Assembly (NCBI GenBank): GCA_030386875.1
Contig: CM059563.1
Span: 16,138,001 to 16,202,000 of the forward strand
Length of the DNA: 64,000 bases
Source of the DNA: Morinoia aosen
Lineage: Eukaryota > Arthropoda > Malacostraca > Amphipoda > Talitridae
Direction of reading: 5' to 3'
This document shows positions 10,351-21,600 of this stretch, piece after piece; the first letter of the stretch is position 1; the number at the start of each line of letters is the position of its first letter. The notes beneath the pieces are model-generated. The model searched no databases and was not told the DNA's origin. It worked only from the letters and a program-made list of their open reading frames with translations. The position numbers were made by a program, and so were the translations under genes.

Positions 10351-10672
10351 ATATTTCCAACCTCCTTACGCGCTCCTCCTACACCGACATCCACCAGAGC
10401 TGGGGCGTCGCGCGGTGGAGATCGCTGGCGCGCGGAGATTTAGAGCGAGGCTGGGGACGGAAATCTAAAGCAGCGTTCAGTGGCCAGGACGCAAGGCTTT
10501 AATGGGCTCAATTGAGAGAAAAGCGGTCGGTGCGGAAGTGCGCTCCTCGAGACGAAGTGGGACGGTCCCCTTTAAGGCCCCTGCCTTGGGGCAGGCAGCG
10601 TACTCCCTATCCTGGCTCTACTCGCTCCCGCTCCCGAGTGGGGAGTTGCGGCTCCCTGGGAGTGTATAGAGA
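10351..10672. other. G+C-rich spacer before the G-rich array
   Basis: About 320 bp clearly richer in G+C than its surroundings, with CG dinucleotides (GCGCGGTGGAG, GGCGCGCGGAG). Near 10640-10670 single G-rich repeat-like pieces appear (CCCGAGTGGGGAGTTGCGGC), possibly the seed of the following array. No gene recognised. Confidence 0.5.
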
Positions 10673-11113
10673 GGGAGAGTGGGGTGTCGGGAGTGGGAGA
10701 GTGGGGTGTCGGGAGTGGGAGAGTGGGGTGTCGGGAGTGGGAGAGTGGGGTGTCGGGAGTGGGAGATTGCGGTGTCGGGAGTGGGAGATTGCGGTGTCGG
10801 GAGTGGGAGATTGCGGTGTCGGGAGTGGGAGATTGCGGTGTCGGGAGTGGGAGATTGCGGTGTCGGGAGTGGGAGAGTGGGGTGTCGGGAGTGGGAGAGT
10901 GGGGTGTCGGGAGTGGGAGAGTGGGGTGTCGGGAGTGGGAGAGTGGGGTGTCGGGAGTGGGAGAGTGGGGTGTCGGGAGTGGGAGAGTGGGGTGTCGGGA
11001 GTGGGAGAGTGGGGTGTCGGGAGTGGGAGAGTGGGGTGTCGGGAGTGGAAGAGTGGGGTGACGGGAGTGGGAGAGTGGGGTGACGGGAGTGGGAGAGTGG
11101 GGGTGACGGGAGT
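10673..11113 (+). repeat. G-rich 22-bp minisatellite, about 20 copies
   Basis: The unit GAGTGGGAGAGTGGGGTGTC plus GG has a 22-bp period. A block of five units near 10760-10860 carries GAGATTGCGGTG instead. At the right, TGTCGGG changes to TGACGGG and then passes into the 25-bp form. Each unit holds G-runs (GGG-AGT-GGG-AGAGT-GGGG-TGTC-GGG) that satisfy the usual intramolecular G-quadruplex pattern with loops of 3-5 nt. Open frames (VSGVGEWG) are repeat translations. Confidence 0.97.
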
Positions 11114-12290
11114 GGAAGAGTGGGGGTGTGCCGGGAGTGGGAGATTGGGGATGTGCCGGGAGTGGGAGATTGGGGATGTGCCGGGAGTGGGAGCGTGGGG
11201 GTGTGCCAGGAGAGGGAGCGTGGGGGTGTGCCGGGAGTGGGAGCGTGGGGGTGTGCCAGGAGAGGGAGCGTGGGGGTGTGCCAGGAGTGGGAGAGTGGGG
11301 GTGTGCCAGGAGTGGGAGAGTGGGGGTGTGCCAGGAGTGGGAGAGTGGGGGTGTGCCAGGAGTGGGAGAGTGGGGGTGTGCCAGAAGTGGGAGAGTGGGG
11401 GTGTGCTAGGAGTGGGAGAGTGGGGGTGTGCCGGGAGTGGGAGAGTGGGGGTGTGCCAGGAGTGGGAGAGTGGGGGTGTGCCAGGAGTGGGAGAGTGGGG
11501 GTGTGCCAGGAGTGGGAGAGTGGGGGTGTGCCAGGAGTGGGAGAGTGGGGGTGTGCCAGGAATGGGAGAGTGGGGGTGTGCCAGGAGTGGGAGAGTGGGG
11601 GTGTGCCAGGAGTGGGAGAGTGGGGGGTGTGCCAGGAGTGGGAGAGTGGGGGTGTGCCAGGAGTGGGAGAGTGGGGGTGTGCCGGGAGTGGGAGAGTGGG
11701 GGGTGTGCCGGGAGTGGGAGAGTGGGGGGTGTGCCGGGAGTGGGAGCGTGGGGGGTGTGCCGGGAATGGGAGAGTGAGGGGTGTGCCGGGAGTGGGAGAG
11801 TGGGGGGGGTGTGCCGGGAGTGGGAGAGTGGGGGGGGGGTGTGCCGGGAGTGGGAGAGTGGGGGGGGGGGGTGTGCCGGGAGTGGGAGAGTGGGGGGGGT
11901 GTGCCGGGAGTAGGAGAGTGGGGGGTGTGCCAGGAGTGGGAGAGGGGGGGTGTGCCAGGAGTGGGAGAGTGGGGGTGTACCAGGAGTGGGAGAGTAGGGG
12001 TGTACCAGGAGTGGGAGAGTTAGGGGTGTGCCAGGAGTGGGAGAGTGGGGGGTGCGCCGGGAGTGGGAGAGTGGGGGGTGCGCCGGGAGTGGGAGAGTGG
12101 GGGGTGTACCAGGAGTGGGAGAGTGGGGTGTGTGCCAGGAGTGGGAGAGTGGGGGTGTGCCAGGAGTGGGAGAGTGGGGGTGTACCAGGAGTGGGAGAGT
12201 GGGGGTGTACCAGGAGTGGGAGAGTGGGGGTGTGCCAGGAGTGGGAGAGTGGGGGTGTGCCAGGAGTGGGAGGGTGGGCGAGCGTCTGGA
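11114..12290 (+). repeat. G-rich 25-bp minisatellite, about 47 copies
   Basis: Continues the 22-bp array with an enlarged unit containing GTGTGCCAGGAGTGGGAGAG plus TGGGG. CCGGG and CCAGG versions occur in blocks. Between about 11800 and 11872 the G-run before TGTGCC grows to 8, 10 and 12 bases in successive units, a sign of replication slippage. The plus strand carries almost all the G, so strand asymmetry is extreme. The 401- and 421-codon frames overlapping here (CQEWESGGVPGVGEWG) are not genes. Confidence 0.97.
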
Positions 12291-12818
12291 GTGGGATACT
12301 ATCCGTTATCCTCTCATGTGTGTGATGTTGTCTGCCTCAGATCATAAAGAACTTGCTTCGTACATACATGGATGTATGTTCACGTTGAATACTTAGCTTT
12401 GTTTGCCAATTTCTGGACTCTATTCTTGAAAGAAATGAGCAGTTGGGGAAAAATGCAGTTCCCATATTGCAGCAACAGGCGCATATTTTTACATTTTCCC
12501 CTCGTTTCGACTCGAATCGATCTTCATGGATAATACCCACTGATTTCTCGATTTATCATCTCTAAATTGTCAAGGTGCAAAAGATTGCCATCAAGTTTTA
12601 TGAGGGTACGAAAAAGAAGAACATGGGAAAAGAATAGGACAAAACATGAACCATCTGAATACGTCACATGTACATGAGGTTCCAGCAGGAGTATTACAAC
12701 ATTTCATGGCTCACTGTATTTTTCAACCCTTCCATACCTACGAAAAACAGGCATCAATGTCACGTATCTTCGAATAGCGTTATGTAAAAACGTAAAATAC
12801 GCACCCATCAGAATACTA
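12291..12818. other. unannotated sequence
   Basis: Unique A+T-rich DNA. No feature recognised. Confidence 0.4.
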
Positions 12819-12894
12819 CAGGGTGCGGCAGTCAATCCTGACTTTTAAAAAGGCTACGGAAGCCGAAAAATGCAGGATTGACTGTCACACCCTG
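12819..12894. mobile_element. 76-bp hairpin MITE with TA flanks
   Basis: Termini CAGGGTGCGGCAGTCAATCC and its inverted counterpart differ at a couple of positions over about 22 bp and flank a ~30-bp middle. TA dinucleotides sit immediately outside both ends (12817-12818 and 12895-12896), as expected for a Tc1/mariner-type target duplication. The TACAGGGTG end is a common start for mariner-related MITEs (family knowledge). Confidence 0.75.
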
Positions 12895-14884
12895 TACTAC
12901 GAAGTCTGCGGAAGACGCCGCCAAGTTTCGAGACTGAAGCCTTGAACACAGGCAGCACACACCAGCTGCACACAGCCTCAAATTACAGGCCTGGAAGTTC
13001 GGTTGCTGCCGTAATCTCGTCCAGAGAACAAACTTGGGCAGGCCGTTGCAGTAAATGCTTGTTAGAATAATAAAAGATTTAGGGTTGCATTTCCACGTGG
13101 GTCGCACGACAGACACCTGAGAATTTGAGTTGCACTCGCAAATTGCAGTAACGCTACTAGAATTCAACGCAGTGATCCTTCAGTTTTGGAGGGGAAGGTT
13201 TTAGTAAATTTTACCGAGAATTTAAAGACACTCGAGTTTTTGTCATAGAAGAAGGCTTTTAATATTTTAATTCTATTAATACTACAAACGCTTAACGAAG
13301 TAAACGCATTCTAAGTTGGAAAGTGCAATTCCTTGCTTTTCTTCTGTATTGAAAAAAGATTTCCGAATAAATACGAGTATCTTTAGTGTACAATGTGTTA
13401 GAAATTACGTTTTTCTTAAATTTTCCCGTAAAGAAAAAGATGAAGTAGCCCAGGAAATTTACGTGTATGTGGTGCGGAGGGGTAGAAAAGAGTGCTTCTG
13501 GGCAGACCGTTTACACTTCTTGGCCGATTCTTCGTAATTCCTTTTTATTTTGAGTGATCACTCTTTTGATTTTCCTTAAGTTTAATTTACGTTCGCGTTG
13601 CATGTTTGAGCTCCTTAAAAGTATTACTGAGAGGCATAGTACGCCTTAAGCCCTGCTATCGGAATATACCTACTCTCCTATTAAGGAGTTCTTAAGTCCT
13701 TAAAACCTTAACTTTAAAACCTCTTAATTGGCCTAGAGCGCCTAACTTAAAATTTCTCCTTACCTCTTATTGAGAAGTTATCTTCTTATTACCTTAATAT
13801 TACCTTAAAACTTCAAAGTACTAGGTCTTCTCTTACTTAAACTTTCTATTTTTCCTCCTATGGCCGTTTATATATGTGCCTCTTGAAATGTGCCCATTAA
13901 AGTTTCAAGGTTGGTGCAACCGTGTAGCTCTTAATTGAGCAATTAATGAGATACTTTGAACGATATGAAATATATGTCAATAAAATGGTAGCTGAGGCTA
14001 AATTCGGTAAACTAGAATAGTTTTTTTTTCTTCTTCTTCTAGAATAACTTTGAAGTCTGCCCAAGACTGCGTGCTTTTAACCCTGCCCTATTGTCTCCGC
14101 CTTCGTTTCTCCGCCGCACCTGTACGGTTATCTTGTCGCCTGAGCTGAGCGGTGCTGTTTAATTAACTCACCGTTGTAGTGGTTCGAGGACAAGCCAGCC
14201 CGCTTCGTAGGTGTGTTGCGTGTAGAGATGTGAAATGTTATTGGAAATATCAAATATCTAAATAAATTCTCCTCGTATAATCACATAAAAATATTTGGTA
14301 ACGATACGCCTTAAAATCGGTATACTCTCTTGCAGTTGTGTTGGGCTGCCAATTGTGGGTCCTGCGGATGTTGGTGGGGTTTAAACCTTATACTGGCACA
14401 TCAGGAGGTGGCCGAAGTTCAATAAAAAATTGGTTCCTAGCTGTAAAAGCTTTCTTTTCCTTTTTAAGTCTAACACAATGTTGTAAAGGATATTTAGGCA
14501 ATTAACCTTCGCAAAAAATTTCAGTACGCAGGTGGCGTTAACGTCACTTTTTCTGATTGTGAAACGCATTCTTGAATGCCCTTGTTTAGCGCGGGGAGCG
14601 CCAATGCAATGAACGAGAACGTCATAATTAATCCAGTTTGGTAGGCTTTGGAAAATTTGCAGGCAAGACCAAATGAGATTCATGCGTTCCATTTCACGAC
14701 AATGTACACGCATAAAAGTAAAATGTACGCAAAATGACATGATTGCATTTTCACTTCAATTTTTTCATTGGTAGACTAACTTTCCGACTAAACGATGAGC
14801 AAGTCATTAGAGCAAAAAAAGATGAACAAAGAAGGCTTGCATCGCACGCCAAAGGTATAGACCAGATTCAGTCAGCTCAGTCCT
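12895..14884. other. unannotated sequence; CCTTAA-rich tract at 13560-13870
   Basis: No gene or transposon recognised. Between 13560 and 13870 the motifs CCTTAA and TTAAGG occur many times without regular spacing (TCTCCTATTAAGGAGTTC, TAAGTCCTTAAAACC), possibly an eroded tandem array. A 119-codon minus frame at 14381-14740 has no known domain. Confidence 0.4.
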
Positions 14885-15130
14885 CAGCTAATTATATAAT
14901 TTACTGAGGACTTATATAATTATCAGATAATTATATTACTATCAGATAATTATACAATTATCGGATAATTATATAATTATCAGATAATTATATAAGTCCT
15001 CAGATAATTATATAATTATCAGCTAATTATATAAGTCCTCAGATAATTATACAATTATCAGATAATTATATAATTCCTCAAATAATTATATAATTATCAG
15101 ATAATTACATAAGTCCTCAGCTAATTATAA
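14885..15130. repeat. ~19-bp A+T-rich palindromic tandem repeat
   Basis: The basic unit AGATAATTATATAATTATC is a near-perfect palindrome. It alternates with AGTCCTCAG-bearing units (CAGATAATTATATAAGTCC) to give a ~38-bp higher-order period. The whole tract could extrude cruciforms. Confidence 0.9.
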
Positions 15131-15251
15131 CCAGCATCCCAAACTTGACGCGTCATTCCCTCAGTGAATAGCGCATAACGTATCAAAAACTACGCGGTAA
15201 AAACAAAACTGGTAGCCAGTGGGTCAGTTCCAGTATTACATAAGTCATTCA
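15131..15251. other. target region of a family A insertion
   Basis: Short unique DNA ending in the left target-site duplication ACATAAGTCATTCA (15238-15251). Confidence 0.7.
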
Positions 15252-15611
15252 GATTAGATTAGATTATTAGTTAGTTTAGGCCTCCCTATCCGCAACAAAG
15301 GTTATCCAAAGAGAGGAAGGAAGGAGGCACCATTTATTATGGAGTTAAAGAAACGTGGAATCTCTGTAGAAAAGACACAGAAACAGAAAGCTAAGAAAAA
15401 AGATCATGAAACAAGAAAAAGTTAAAGAAGAAAGTAGTAGGTGCCGAAAAACATGACAGCAGTGAACCGAAAAAAGATGGTCCGTAACAAAATAAAAACC
15501 TATGTTATTTTAACAAAAAGGAAGCCTACCTCACCTTTAGCTCGGGCCCTCACATTGTCCTCCTGGGAGCGCTAATTCCCATAGATACAATAATTGTATC
15601 CCCCTGAGGGG
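15252..15611 (-). mobile_element. SINE-like family A, full-length with 14-bp TSD
   Basis: A reference copy. The + strand left end is GATTAGATTAGATTATTAG (tail), then AGGCCTCCCTATCCGCAAC, GAGAGGAAGG, AATCTCTGTAGAAAAGACAC, AAAGAAGAAAGTAGTAGGTG, ACATGACAGCAGTGAACCG, GAAGCCTACCTCACC, GCTCGGGCCCTCACATTGTC, and finally GATACAATAATTGTATCCCC + CTGAGGGG. ACATAAGTCATTCA flanks both sides (15238-15251 and 15612-15625). Read on the minus strand it has a hairpin-rich 5' end and a short-repeat 3' tail, as retroposons moved by target-primed reverse transcription do. No coding capacity and no clear pol III boxes were seen, so its parent is unknown. Confidence 0.9.
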
Positions 15612-15625
15612 ACATAAGTCATTCA

Positions 15626-16012
15626 TTCACATGACCAACTACCAAAACACTCATCGAGTTTTACGACGAGATGACTCAAGTCATTACCCACTTATAGCAC
15701 ATCAATCAGAAGAATAGAACGTTAATCCAAACTTGACGAGAAAAGTTATAAAGGTCAACGGCCTCATTAAGAACGGTACCCAGAATTGGGAGATCATAAA
15801 CACAAAACTTATCACTCAATGTCCAGTTAATCAAATCGTCGCCGCTGTTTTAATTGCGGGAACGCTGCCTCGCGCCGCTGCATTAGCTTTTGCCAACAGC
15901 GTCACGGGCTGCTGTTGGGGGAGATATCACGTCGATGTGCGCGTTGTGTCCAGTATTGAGTAACCTTGAGTGACACCTTTTGGGGTAAATGGTATCGAGT
16001 AACGCAACTCTC
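15626..16012. other. unannotated sequence
   Basis: A 76-codon plus frame (15733-15963) with no recognisable motif. No repeat. Confidence 0.4.
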
Positions 16013-17330
16013 TCTCACAGCAGACGCATTAGGTAACGCACGTCTCTCAGCAGACGCATTAGGTAACGCACGTCTCTCAGCAGACGCATTAGGTAACGCA
16101 CGTCTCTCAGCAGACGCATTAGGTAACGCACGTCTCTCAGCAGACGCATTAGGTAACGCACGTCTCTCAGCAGACGCATTAGGTAACGCACGTCTCTCAG
16201 CAGACGCATTAGGTAACGCACGTCTCTCAGCAGACGCATTAGGTAACGCACGTCTCTCAGCAGACGCATTAGGTCGCACGTCTCTCAGCAGACGTATTAG
16301 GTCGCACGTCTCTCAGCAGACGCATTAGGTAACGCACGTCTCTCAGCAGACGCATTAGGTAACGCACGTCTCTCAGCAGACGCATTAGGTAACGCACGTC
16401 TCTCAGCAGACGCATTAGGTAACGCACGTCTCTCAGTAGACGCATTAGGTAACGCACGTCTCTCAGCAGACGCATTAGGTAACGCATCTCCTTCAGCAGA
16501 CGCATTAGGTAACGCACGTCTCTCAGCAGACGCATTAGGTAACGCACGTCTCTCAGCAGACGCATTAGGTAACGCACGTCTCTCAGCAGACGCATTAGGT
16601 AACGCACGTCTCTCAGCAGACGCATTAGGTAACGCATCTCCTTCAGCAGACGCATTAGGTAACGCATCTCCTTCAGCAGACGCATTAGGTAACGCATCTC
16701 CTTCAGCAGACGCATTAGGTAACGCATCTCCTTCAGCAGACGCATTAGGTAACGCATCTCCTTCAGCAGACGCATTAGGTAACGCATCTCCTTCAGCAGA
16801 CGCATTAGGTAACGCATCTCCTTCAGCAGACGCATTAGGTAACGCATCTCCTTCAGCAGACGCATTAGGTAACGCATCTCCTTCAGCAGACGCATTAGGT
16901 AACGCATCTCCTTCAGCAGACGCATTAGGTAACGCAATTCCCTCTGTAGACGCATTAGGTAACGCATCTCCTTCAGCAGACGCATTAGGTAACGCATCTC
17001 CTTCAGCAGACGCATTAGGTAACGCATCTCCTTCAGCAGACGCATTAGGTAACGCATCTCCTTCAGCAGACGCATTAGGTAACGCATCTCCTTCAGCAGA
17101 CGCATTAGGTAACGCAACTACCTCAGTAGACGCATTAGGTAACGCATCTCCTTCAGCAGACGCATTAGGTAACGCAACTACCTCAGCAGACGCATTAGGT
17201 AACGCATCTCCTTCAGCAGACGCATTAGGTAACGCATCTCCTTCAGCAGACGCATTAGGTAACGCAACTCCCTCTGTAGACGCATTAGGTAACGCATCTC
17301 CTTCAGCAGACGCATTAGGTAACGCATTAA
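16013..17330. repeat. 30-bp minisatellite, about 44 copies, two subfamilies
   Basis: Constant half: CAGACGCATTAGGTAACGC. Variable half: ACGTCTCTCAG (type 1) or ATCTCCTTCAG (type 2). Type 1 fills 16013-16470 and 16500-16620, with one type 2 unit at about 16485-16499. Type 2 fills 16630-17330, with interspersed AACTACCTCAG and AATTCCCTCTG/AACTCCCTCTG units. Two 28-bp units lacking AA occur at 16261-16316. Minus-strand frames repeating RYLMRLLKEM and plus-strand frames repeating LGNARLSADA are artefacts of the 30-bp period. Confidence 0.98.
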
Positions 17331-18231
17331 AAACAGAAAGTGTGAGATATTAAATAATTTCCTGAAGAAGTAATAGACAAAAATTCTTAAAAAATGGTCA
17401 GTTAATCTTGAGATGTACACTAAAGGGCCAGAAAAACTATCTGCAGCGCGAAATTGGGATAACTACATCGGCCGAGTATGCTACACTGGCTTATGATGCA
17501 GTCACTGCCGAACTTTTGTCTTACCATAATATGGATCATGGTCAAGCTACAGTGGTACAAAAATGAACCAATTACGCAAAACGTCAGGACCTACCTTGCA
17601 TGGTTTGACTCTTCGCATAGAATGAATTGACGCTCATCATTTGGGTATGTGAACAAAAAAGAAATTTTGCAGAAATCAACCTAAAGTAAGGCATCGACCC
17701 GGATAATTTGGTGATGTCACCGGTAGTTCTTTTCCGACGTAAACGTAGCAGATCTACTAGAAATCACAGGAATCAGATAATTATTAAGTCATGTCCTGAT
17801 TGATATGGTAAACTGGACAGGGCTTTCTTTGAAGATTTTTTACATCGACACACCAACGAGAGAAGAAGCAAGTGCAAGCGTGCGTCGATCATGAAAGAGG
17901 GATGTTGTCGGCCGTCGGCGAGGCTGAAATTCCAGCAGAAGCCGAGATTGAGTGCAATTTTGCAGGAGTGTCGGTTAATTAAGAGGATTTAGGGCTCTGG
18001 AATTGGCAGTAATGCTTCATAAAATGGCCCTGAACGAGCGGCTCGCCTGCCAACACCACATCAAAAGTGCTCCCGCCCTCCAGCCGACAATGCACCTGTC
18101 ATTTGCAGCGCATCAGCCCCGCAGGTACACCCTCGCTCCGCTCTGGAGGTCTGGCAGGCACCAAACTGAACGCCGTAAGCGAATACCTGAGTATTGGCAA
18201 TGTCTAGGTACTGGATATTGTGGTCTTGAAA
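17331..18231. other. unannotated sequence
   Basis: Unique DNA. A 129-codon plus frame (18003-18392) has no recognisable domain, and its C-terminal third lies in an eroded repeat. Confidence 0.4.
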
Positions 18232-18445
18232 TGCGAATGAATAACTGGATATCTCAAACTTCAGTTTTATGGTGCAAAACAATAACTGAACATCTCTTGG
18301 TCTATTATTTTAGCGCGAAAGAATTACCGAATATGTCACGGTTCAGTTTTACAGCGTGGAAGAATAACCGATATCTTTCGTCAGTTGGATAGCGAGAAAA
18401 AATTATTGTATACCTAATTCTTCTATTTTATACTGAGAATGAATA
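18232..18445. repeat. eroded ~41-bp tandem repeat, about 5 copies
   Basis: The motifs AATAACTGGATATCTC, CAATAACTGAACATCTC, AATTACCGAATATGTC and AATAACCGATATCTTTC recur about every 41 bp. Most are followed by a TTCAGTTTTA/TTAGCGCGAA-like segment. The copies are strongly diverged, so this is an old array. Confidence 0.5.
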
Positions 18446-19020
18446 ACCAATTCAGAAGATACGCCGATAACGCTTTCAGAAGGAAAGAAAACATAGAATT
18501 ATGCGCAACGTACGCTCAAGTAAAGTTCGATGGCCCACACGAGTACAAGTTCGAAGGCCAGGGGCCATAACGTTCAGAAACCCTCGAACATTCTTTGATG
18601 CTGTAAAAACATCTCACGACAAAGGACGCAACCGAAAAACAACATTCATGAAATATTGATACGCCAAACTTCCACAGGAACCACCTGGAGGGAAAGGGAT
18701 CCCAAATACAAGGAATTAAGGGAAAAAATCAGAAAGAGCTCAAAAACCTGGGAGGGGAAGCGCTGAGAAGCTTGCCAAGTTCTGACGTCCAGACAACTGC
18801 AGCGCCTCAAGGCTGCACGGGCGCCCGAGTTTGTGTTTATAAAAACAAAGAATAACTGTAACATATGGCCGGACTTGTGCGAGCTAAGTGCAGCAATGCA
18901 CATTTATCAAATGCTTAGCATGATGAGGGTCATTCTCGAGAGGGAAAATATTATCTTGCGGCTATAATTATCAATGGTTTTCAAATTTCTAAGTGTTCAC
19001 TTCAAGAGAATTAGAGAAAC
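18446..19020. other. unannotated sequence
   Basis: No feature recognised. Confidence 0.4.
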
Positions 19021-19105
19021 GAAAAACAAAATAAGAAATAAATAAACGAACAAACAAAATAAGAAATAAATAAACGAACAAACAAAAAAGTAAACAAACT
19101 AACAA
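19021..19105. repeat. short 28-bp A-rich tandem repeat
   Basis: AAAATAAGAAATAAATAAAC followed by GAACAAAC repeats about 2.5 times, then decays. Confidence 0.8.
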
Positions 19106-20616
19106 ATGAACACCCAATATCTATAAGCTCCGTACGATAAAATTTCCCAGTAAAATATCCAAACTCGACATGAACGGTAAAAATTACCTCTTATTCACAC
19201 AAAAACACAAGCTGTAAGCTAAATAACGTAGTGCTTCACTCGTGCGTTAAAATCGGTGTACGCTAAATTGCCAGCAGCCGACATTTCTCTTTGGCGACTT
19301 CCACATAATCTCGGCAAAGACAAATCGGTTTCCCTATTTTCCGTCAAAGACGACTCCACAAGAGGAGCTGGTTTAATAAAGGGTGAAGTGAGCGTCATAC
19401 AAGGGCGATATTTGCAAAAGAAACAGAAAGCAGTTCCGAGCTGGAGGATATCCTCAAACGGCGACAAAGCTCGCAGCAATAGGGAGCTCTGCGGAAGCGT
19501 TGCAGGCTTTGTGATAGGCTCAATACACGCCACCAATATCCGCAGATGACAGCCTCAAACAACATTTGGTAGGATAAAAGCGTGTAGTAATAAAAGGTAT
19601 GGCGGTAAAACCACACTCAGTGGGACGAAAGCGAAGCTCTGCGCTATCAGAATGGGCGTTTGGTCCATTAGCTAGATTTTACGACGCTATTATTAGAGGT
19701 TTACGCTCGTGACAAGATTATCCAAACTAATTTCTTACGTAGGATTCGTTGATGCAAAGTCTTTTCTAAAGCGTAGCATGTAAGCATTACGTGGCTCATA
19801 CGACACTATGCTCAAGAAATGACGGTCATAGGTGTACATAAATTTTTCATGTTTTATTCAACAACGTTTGTGCTCAGGATCTTTTTTATTTTCAATTCGA
19901 TTCGGAGCGATTGCGACGCTGACCGGACTGCCTCTCAATTCGTTATTCAAATTAGACAATCTCTCAAGCAAATTAGAAGCCAAATTTTCGAAGGATTAAT
20001 TTCATATCGGTGTGGCTGGCAACATAGGTTCTTCCAAGTCAACTTGGTTATGTTATGCGTTATTTACTGAAGAATAAATCCTTCAGTTTGAGTTTTTTCA
20101 ATTAAATTTGAACACAGAGCATCAGGCAACCATGTGAGATTGCATGTCCCGCAGTGGTCATACTTCATTTGGAAAAAACCAACGCGGATTTTGGCCAAAA
20201 ATCTTGCTAATAATGCAACTAAGCCGACGTAGGAAAACTAACGCAGCCAACTGTATCGCTACGACTTCGTATAATGTTAAAAAATCCCGGCACCAGCAGC
20301 TTATCTGTCGAACTTTCTGCTCCCATGTTGAAGCAAATTAGCGAGAATTCTCGTTCCTGTGGAAGTCCTTCAGAGTTTCACCACTAGCTCGGGCGATCAT
20401 TTAGGAGAGGGAGAGGAAACTTTTACGTTGCCCGCAATGTCGTCAACGTCGAAACATGGCCAATAAACAAGGCTTCACTTCTGCCGCCACGGCTCGGTGT
20501 CTGGACGCTGCTGGCAAAGACGCGGACGAGGCCGCGCTGAATACCCGTCCCAAAATGGAAGAAATGTCCATCACCATCGAGGTCTAGTTTGCTCCGGGGC
20601 ACTCTGGTAAATCTGG
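19106..20616. other. unannotated sequence
   Basis: Opposing short frames at 19219-19549 and others have no recognised domain. A 43-codon ATG-to-stop frame at 20454-20585 is G+C-rich relative to its surroundings but too short to support. No repeat seen. Confidence 0.4.
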
Positions 20617-20735
20617 GAAAGTTTATTCAGAGGAAAAAGTCGTTGTGAATCTGACCTACACTTAGCTGTCACTACAAGGAAAGTTTATTCAGAGGAAAAA
20701 AAGTCGATGTGAATCTGACCTACTCCTCTGTGTCA
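20617..20735. repeat. two-copy ~62-bp tandem duplication
   Basis: GGAAAGTTTATTCAGAGG… followed by GTGAATCTGACCTAC occurs at about 20617 and again at about 20679. The second copy has two extra A residues in the A-run. Confidence 0.85.
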
Positions 20736-20738
20736 CCC

Positions 20739-21172
20739 AAGGAGGTTCAATAGAATGGAGGTGGCATCGCTATCTTTTGCCAGTCAAGCGAGTGAAGCCA
20801 CTTTTGCCGTCCCAAGCCCCGCCCACCCGGCATTTAGTCCCAGTGTGGAGGTGGTGTGGCAGTGGAGGGGTAGCACCACCTCCAACATCAAGAACTGAAC
20901 ACCGTTTGCAATTCATGAAATTTCTGTACGTACACCTGAAAACTTATGTCTGAATCTTTTTTGAAAGTAACTGCACATGTGTATAATGCGTGAGCTCGGC
21001 ATATGGAAAAAGTAGTCCTTGAACGCAGCATAGATAAGCTGCACCATTTCACGTCGAGTGTGACTTGCGAACTGAGCCCCATCTCCGTGTGTGAGCCCGT
21101 ATACCCTACAGATACCGAAAATTGGCTTCACTTTAGAACGCTGATGCCGCCTCCATTCCATTAAACCTCCTT
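20739..21172. mobile_element. 434-bp element with ~30-bp terminal inverted repeats
   Basis: AAGGAGGTTCAATAGAATGG (20739) and the inverted right end (21143-21172) match at about 26 of 30 positions. The middle is not repetitive and has no transposase. I could not identify a confident target duplication, so the superfamily is unknown. Confidence 0.55.
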
Positions 21173-21359
21173 GGTGTCACCTCATACAATAACTCAGGAG
21201 TGACTAAGTACGCAAGAAACATGATTTATCATATGAGCCAGAACTACTTTTGTTAATAAAGTTACAGATTTTAGAAGGAAGCCTGACTGTCTAATCTTAA
21301 AATAGTCACAGTTGTCACAATAATTCCGTTAAAATCAGTTTCATAAAAATAATTCTATC

Positions 21360-21600
21360 ATTTCATTTAACTATTCCACACGGCCCATCAAAAATAAAGG
21401 GATGGAATATTTTCTTTGAATAAATTTTCCATACGTGGATGACAAACAAAGATATCCATCATAACAGTACTCGCGATAAAATAATTCTTGTACTTGTGCA
21501 CTGGTGAAACTCGTATCACAGATACGGTCATTGAGCATCCTCACGAGCGAGACAGAGAGGCGGATGGCGCGGACACGAAACAAATACGTAAATAAATAAA
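21360..21600 (-). mobile_element. family C interspersed repeat (copy 1)
   Basis: On the minus strand it contains ACGACCGTATCTGTGATACG, AGTTTCACCAGTGCACAAG and TTTGTTTGTCATCC. These recur in copies at 31765-32200 and 54610-54835. The three copies share a possible peptide remnant (VHKYKN… and FVC-type motifs), but all are broken by stops. Parent element unknown. Confidence 0.65.

Noticed and set aside
10512..12347. Glycine/valine/tryptophan-rich frames of 401 and 421 codons
   Set aside because: They come from the G-rich 22/25-bp array. Several overlapping frames carry the same peptide.
16015..17420. Long repeat frames on both strands (up to 282 codons)
   Set aside because: Same reason: a 30-bp period without stops.
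20454..20585. 43-codon G+C-rich ATG-to-stop frame
   Set aside because: Too short, no known motif, no promoter or splice signal. It may be chance.
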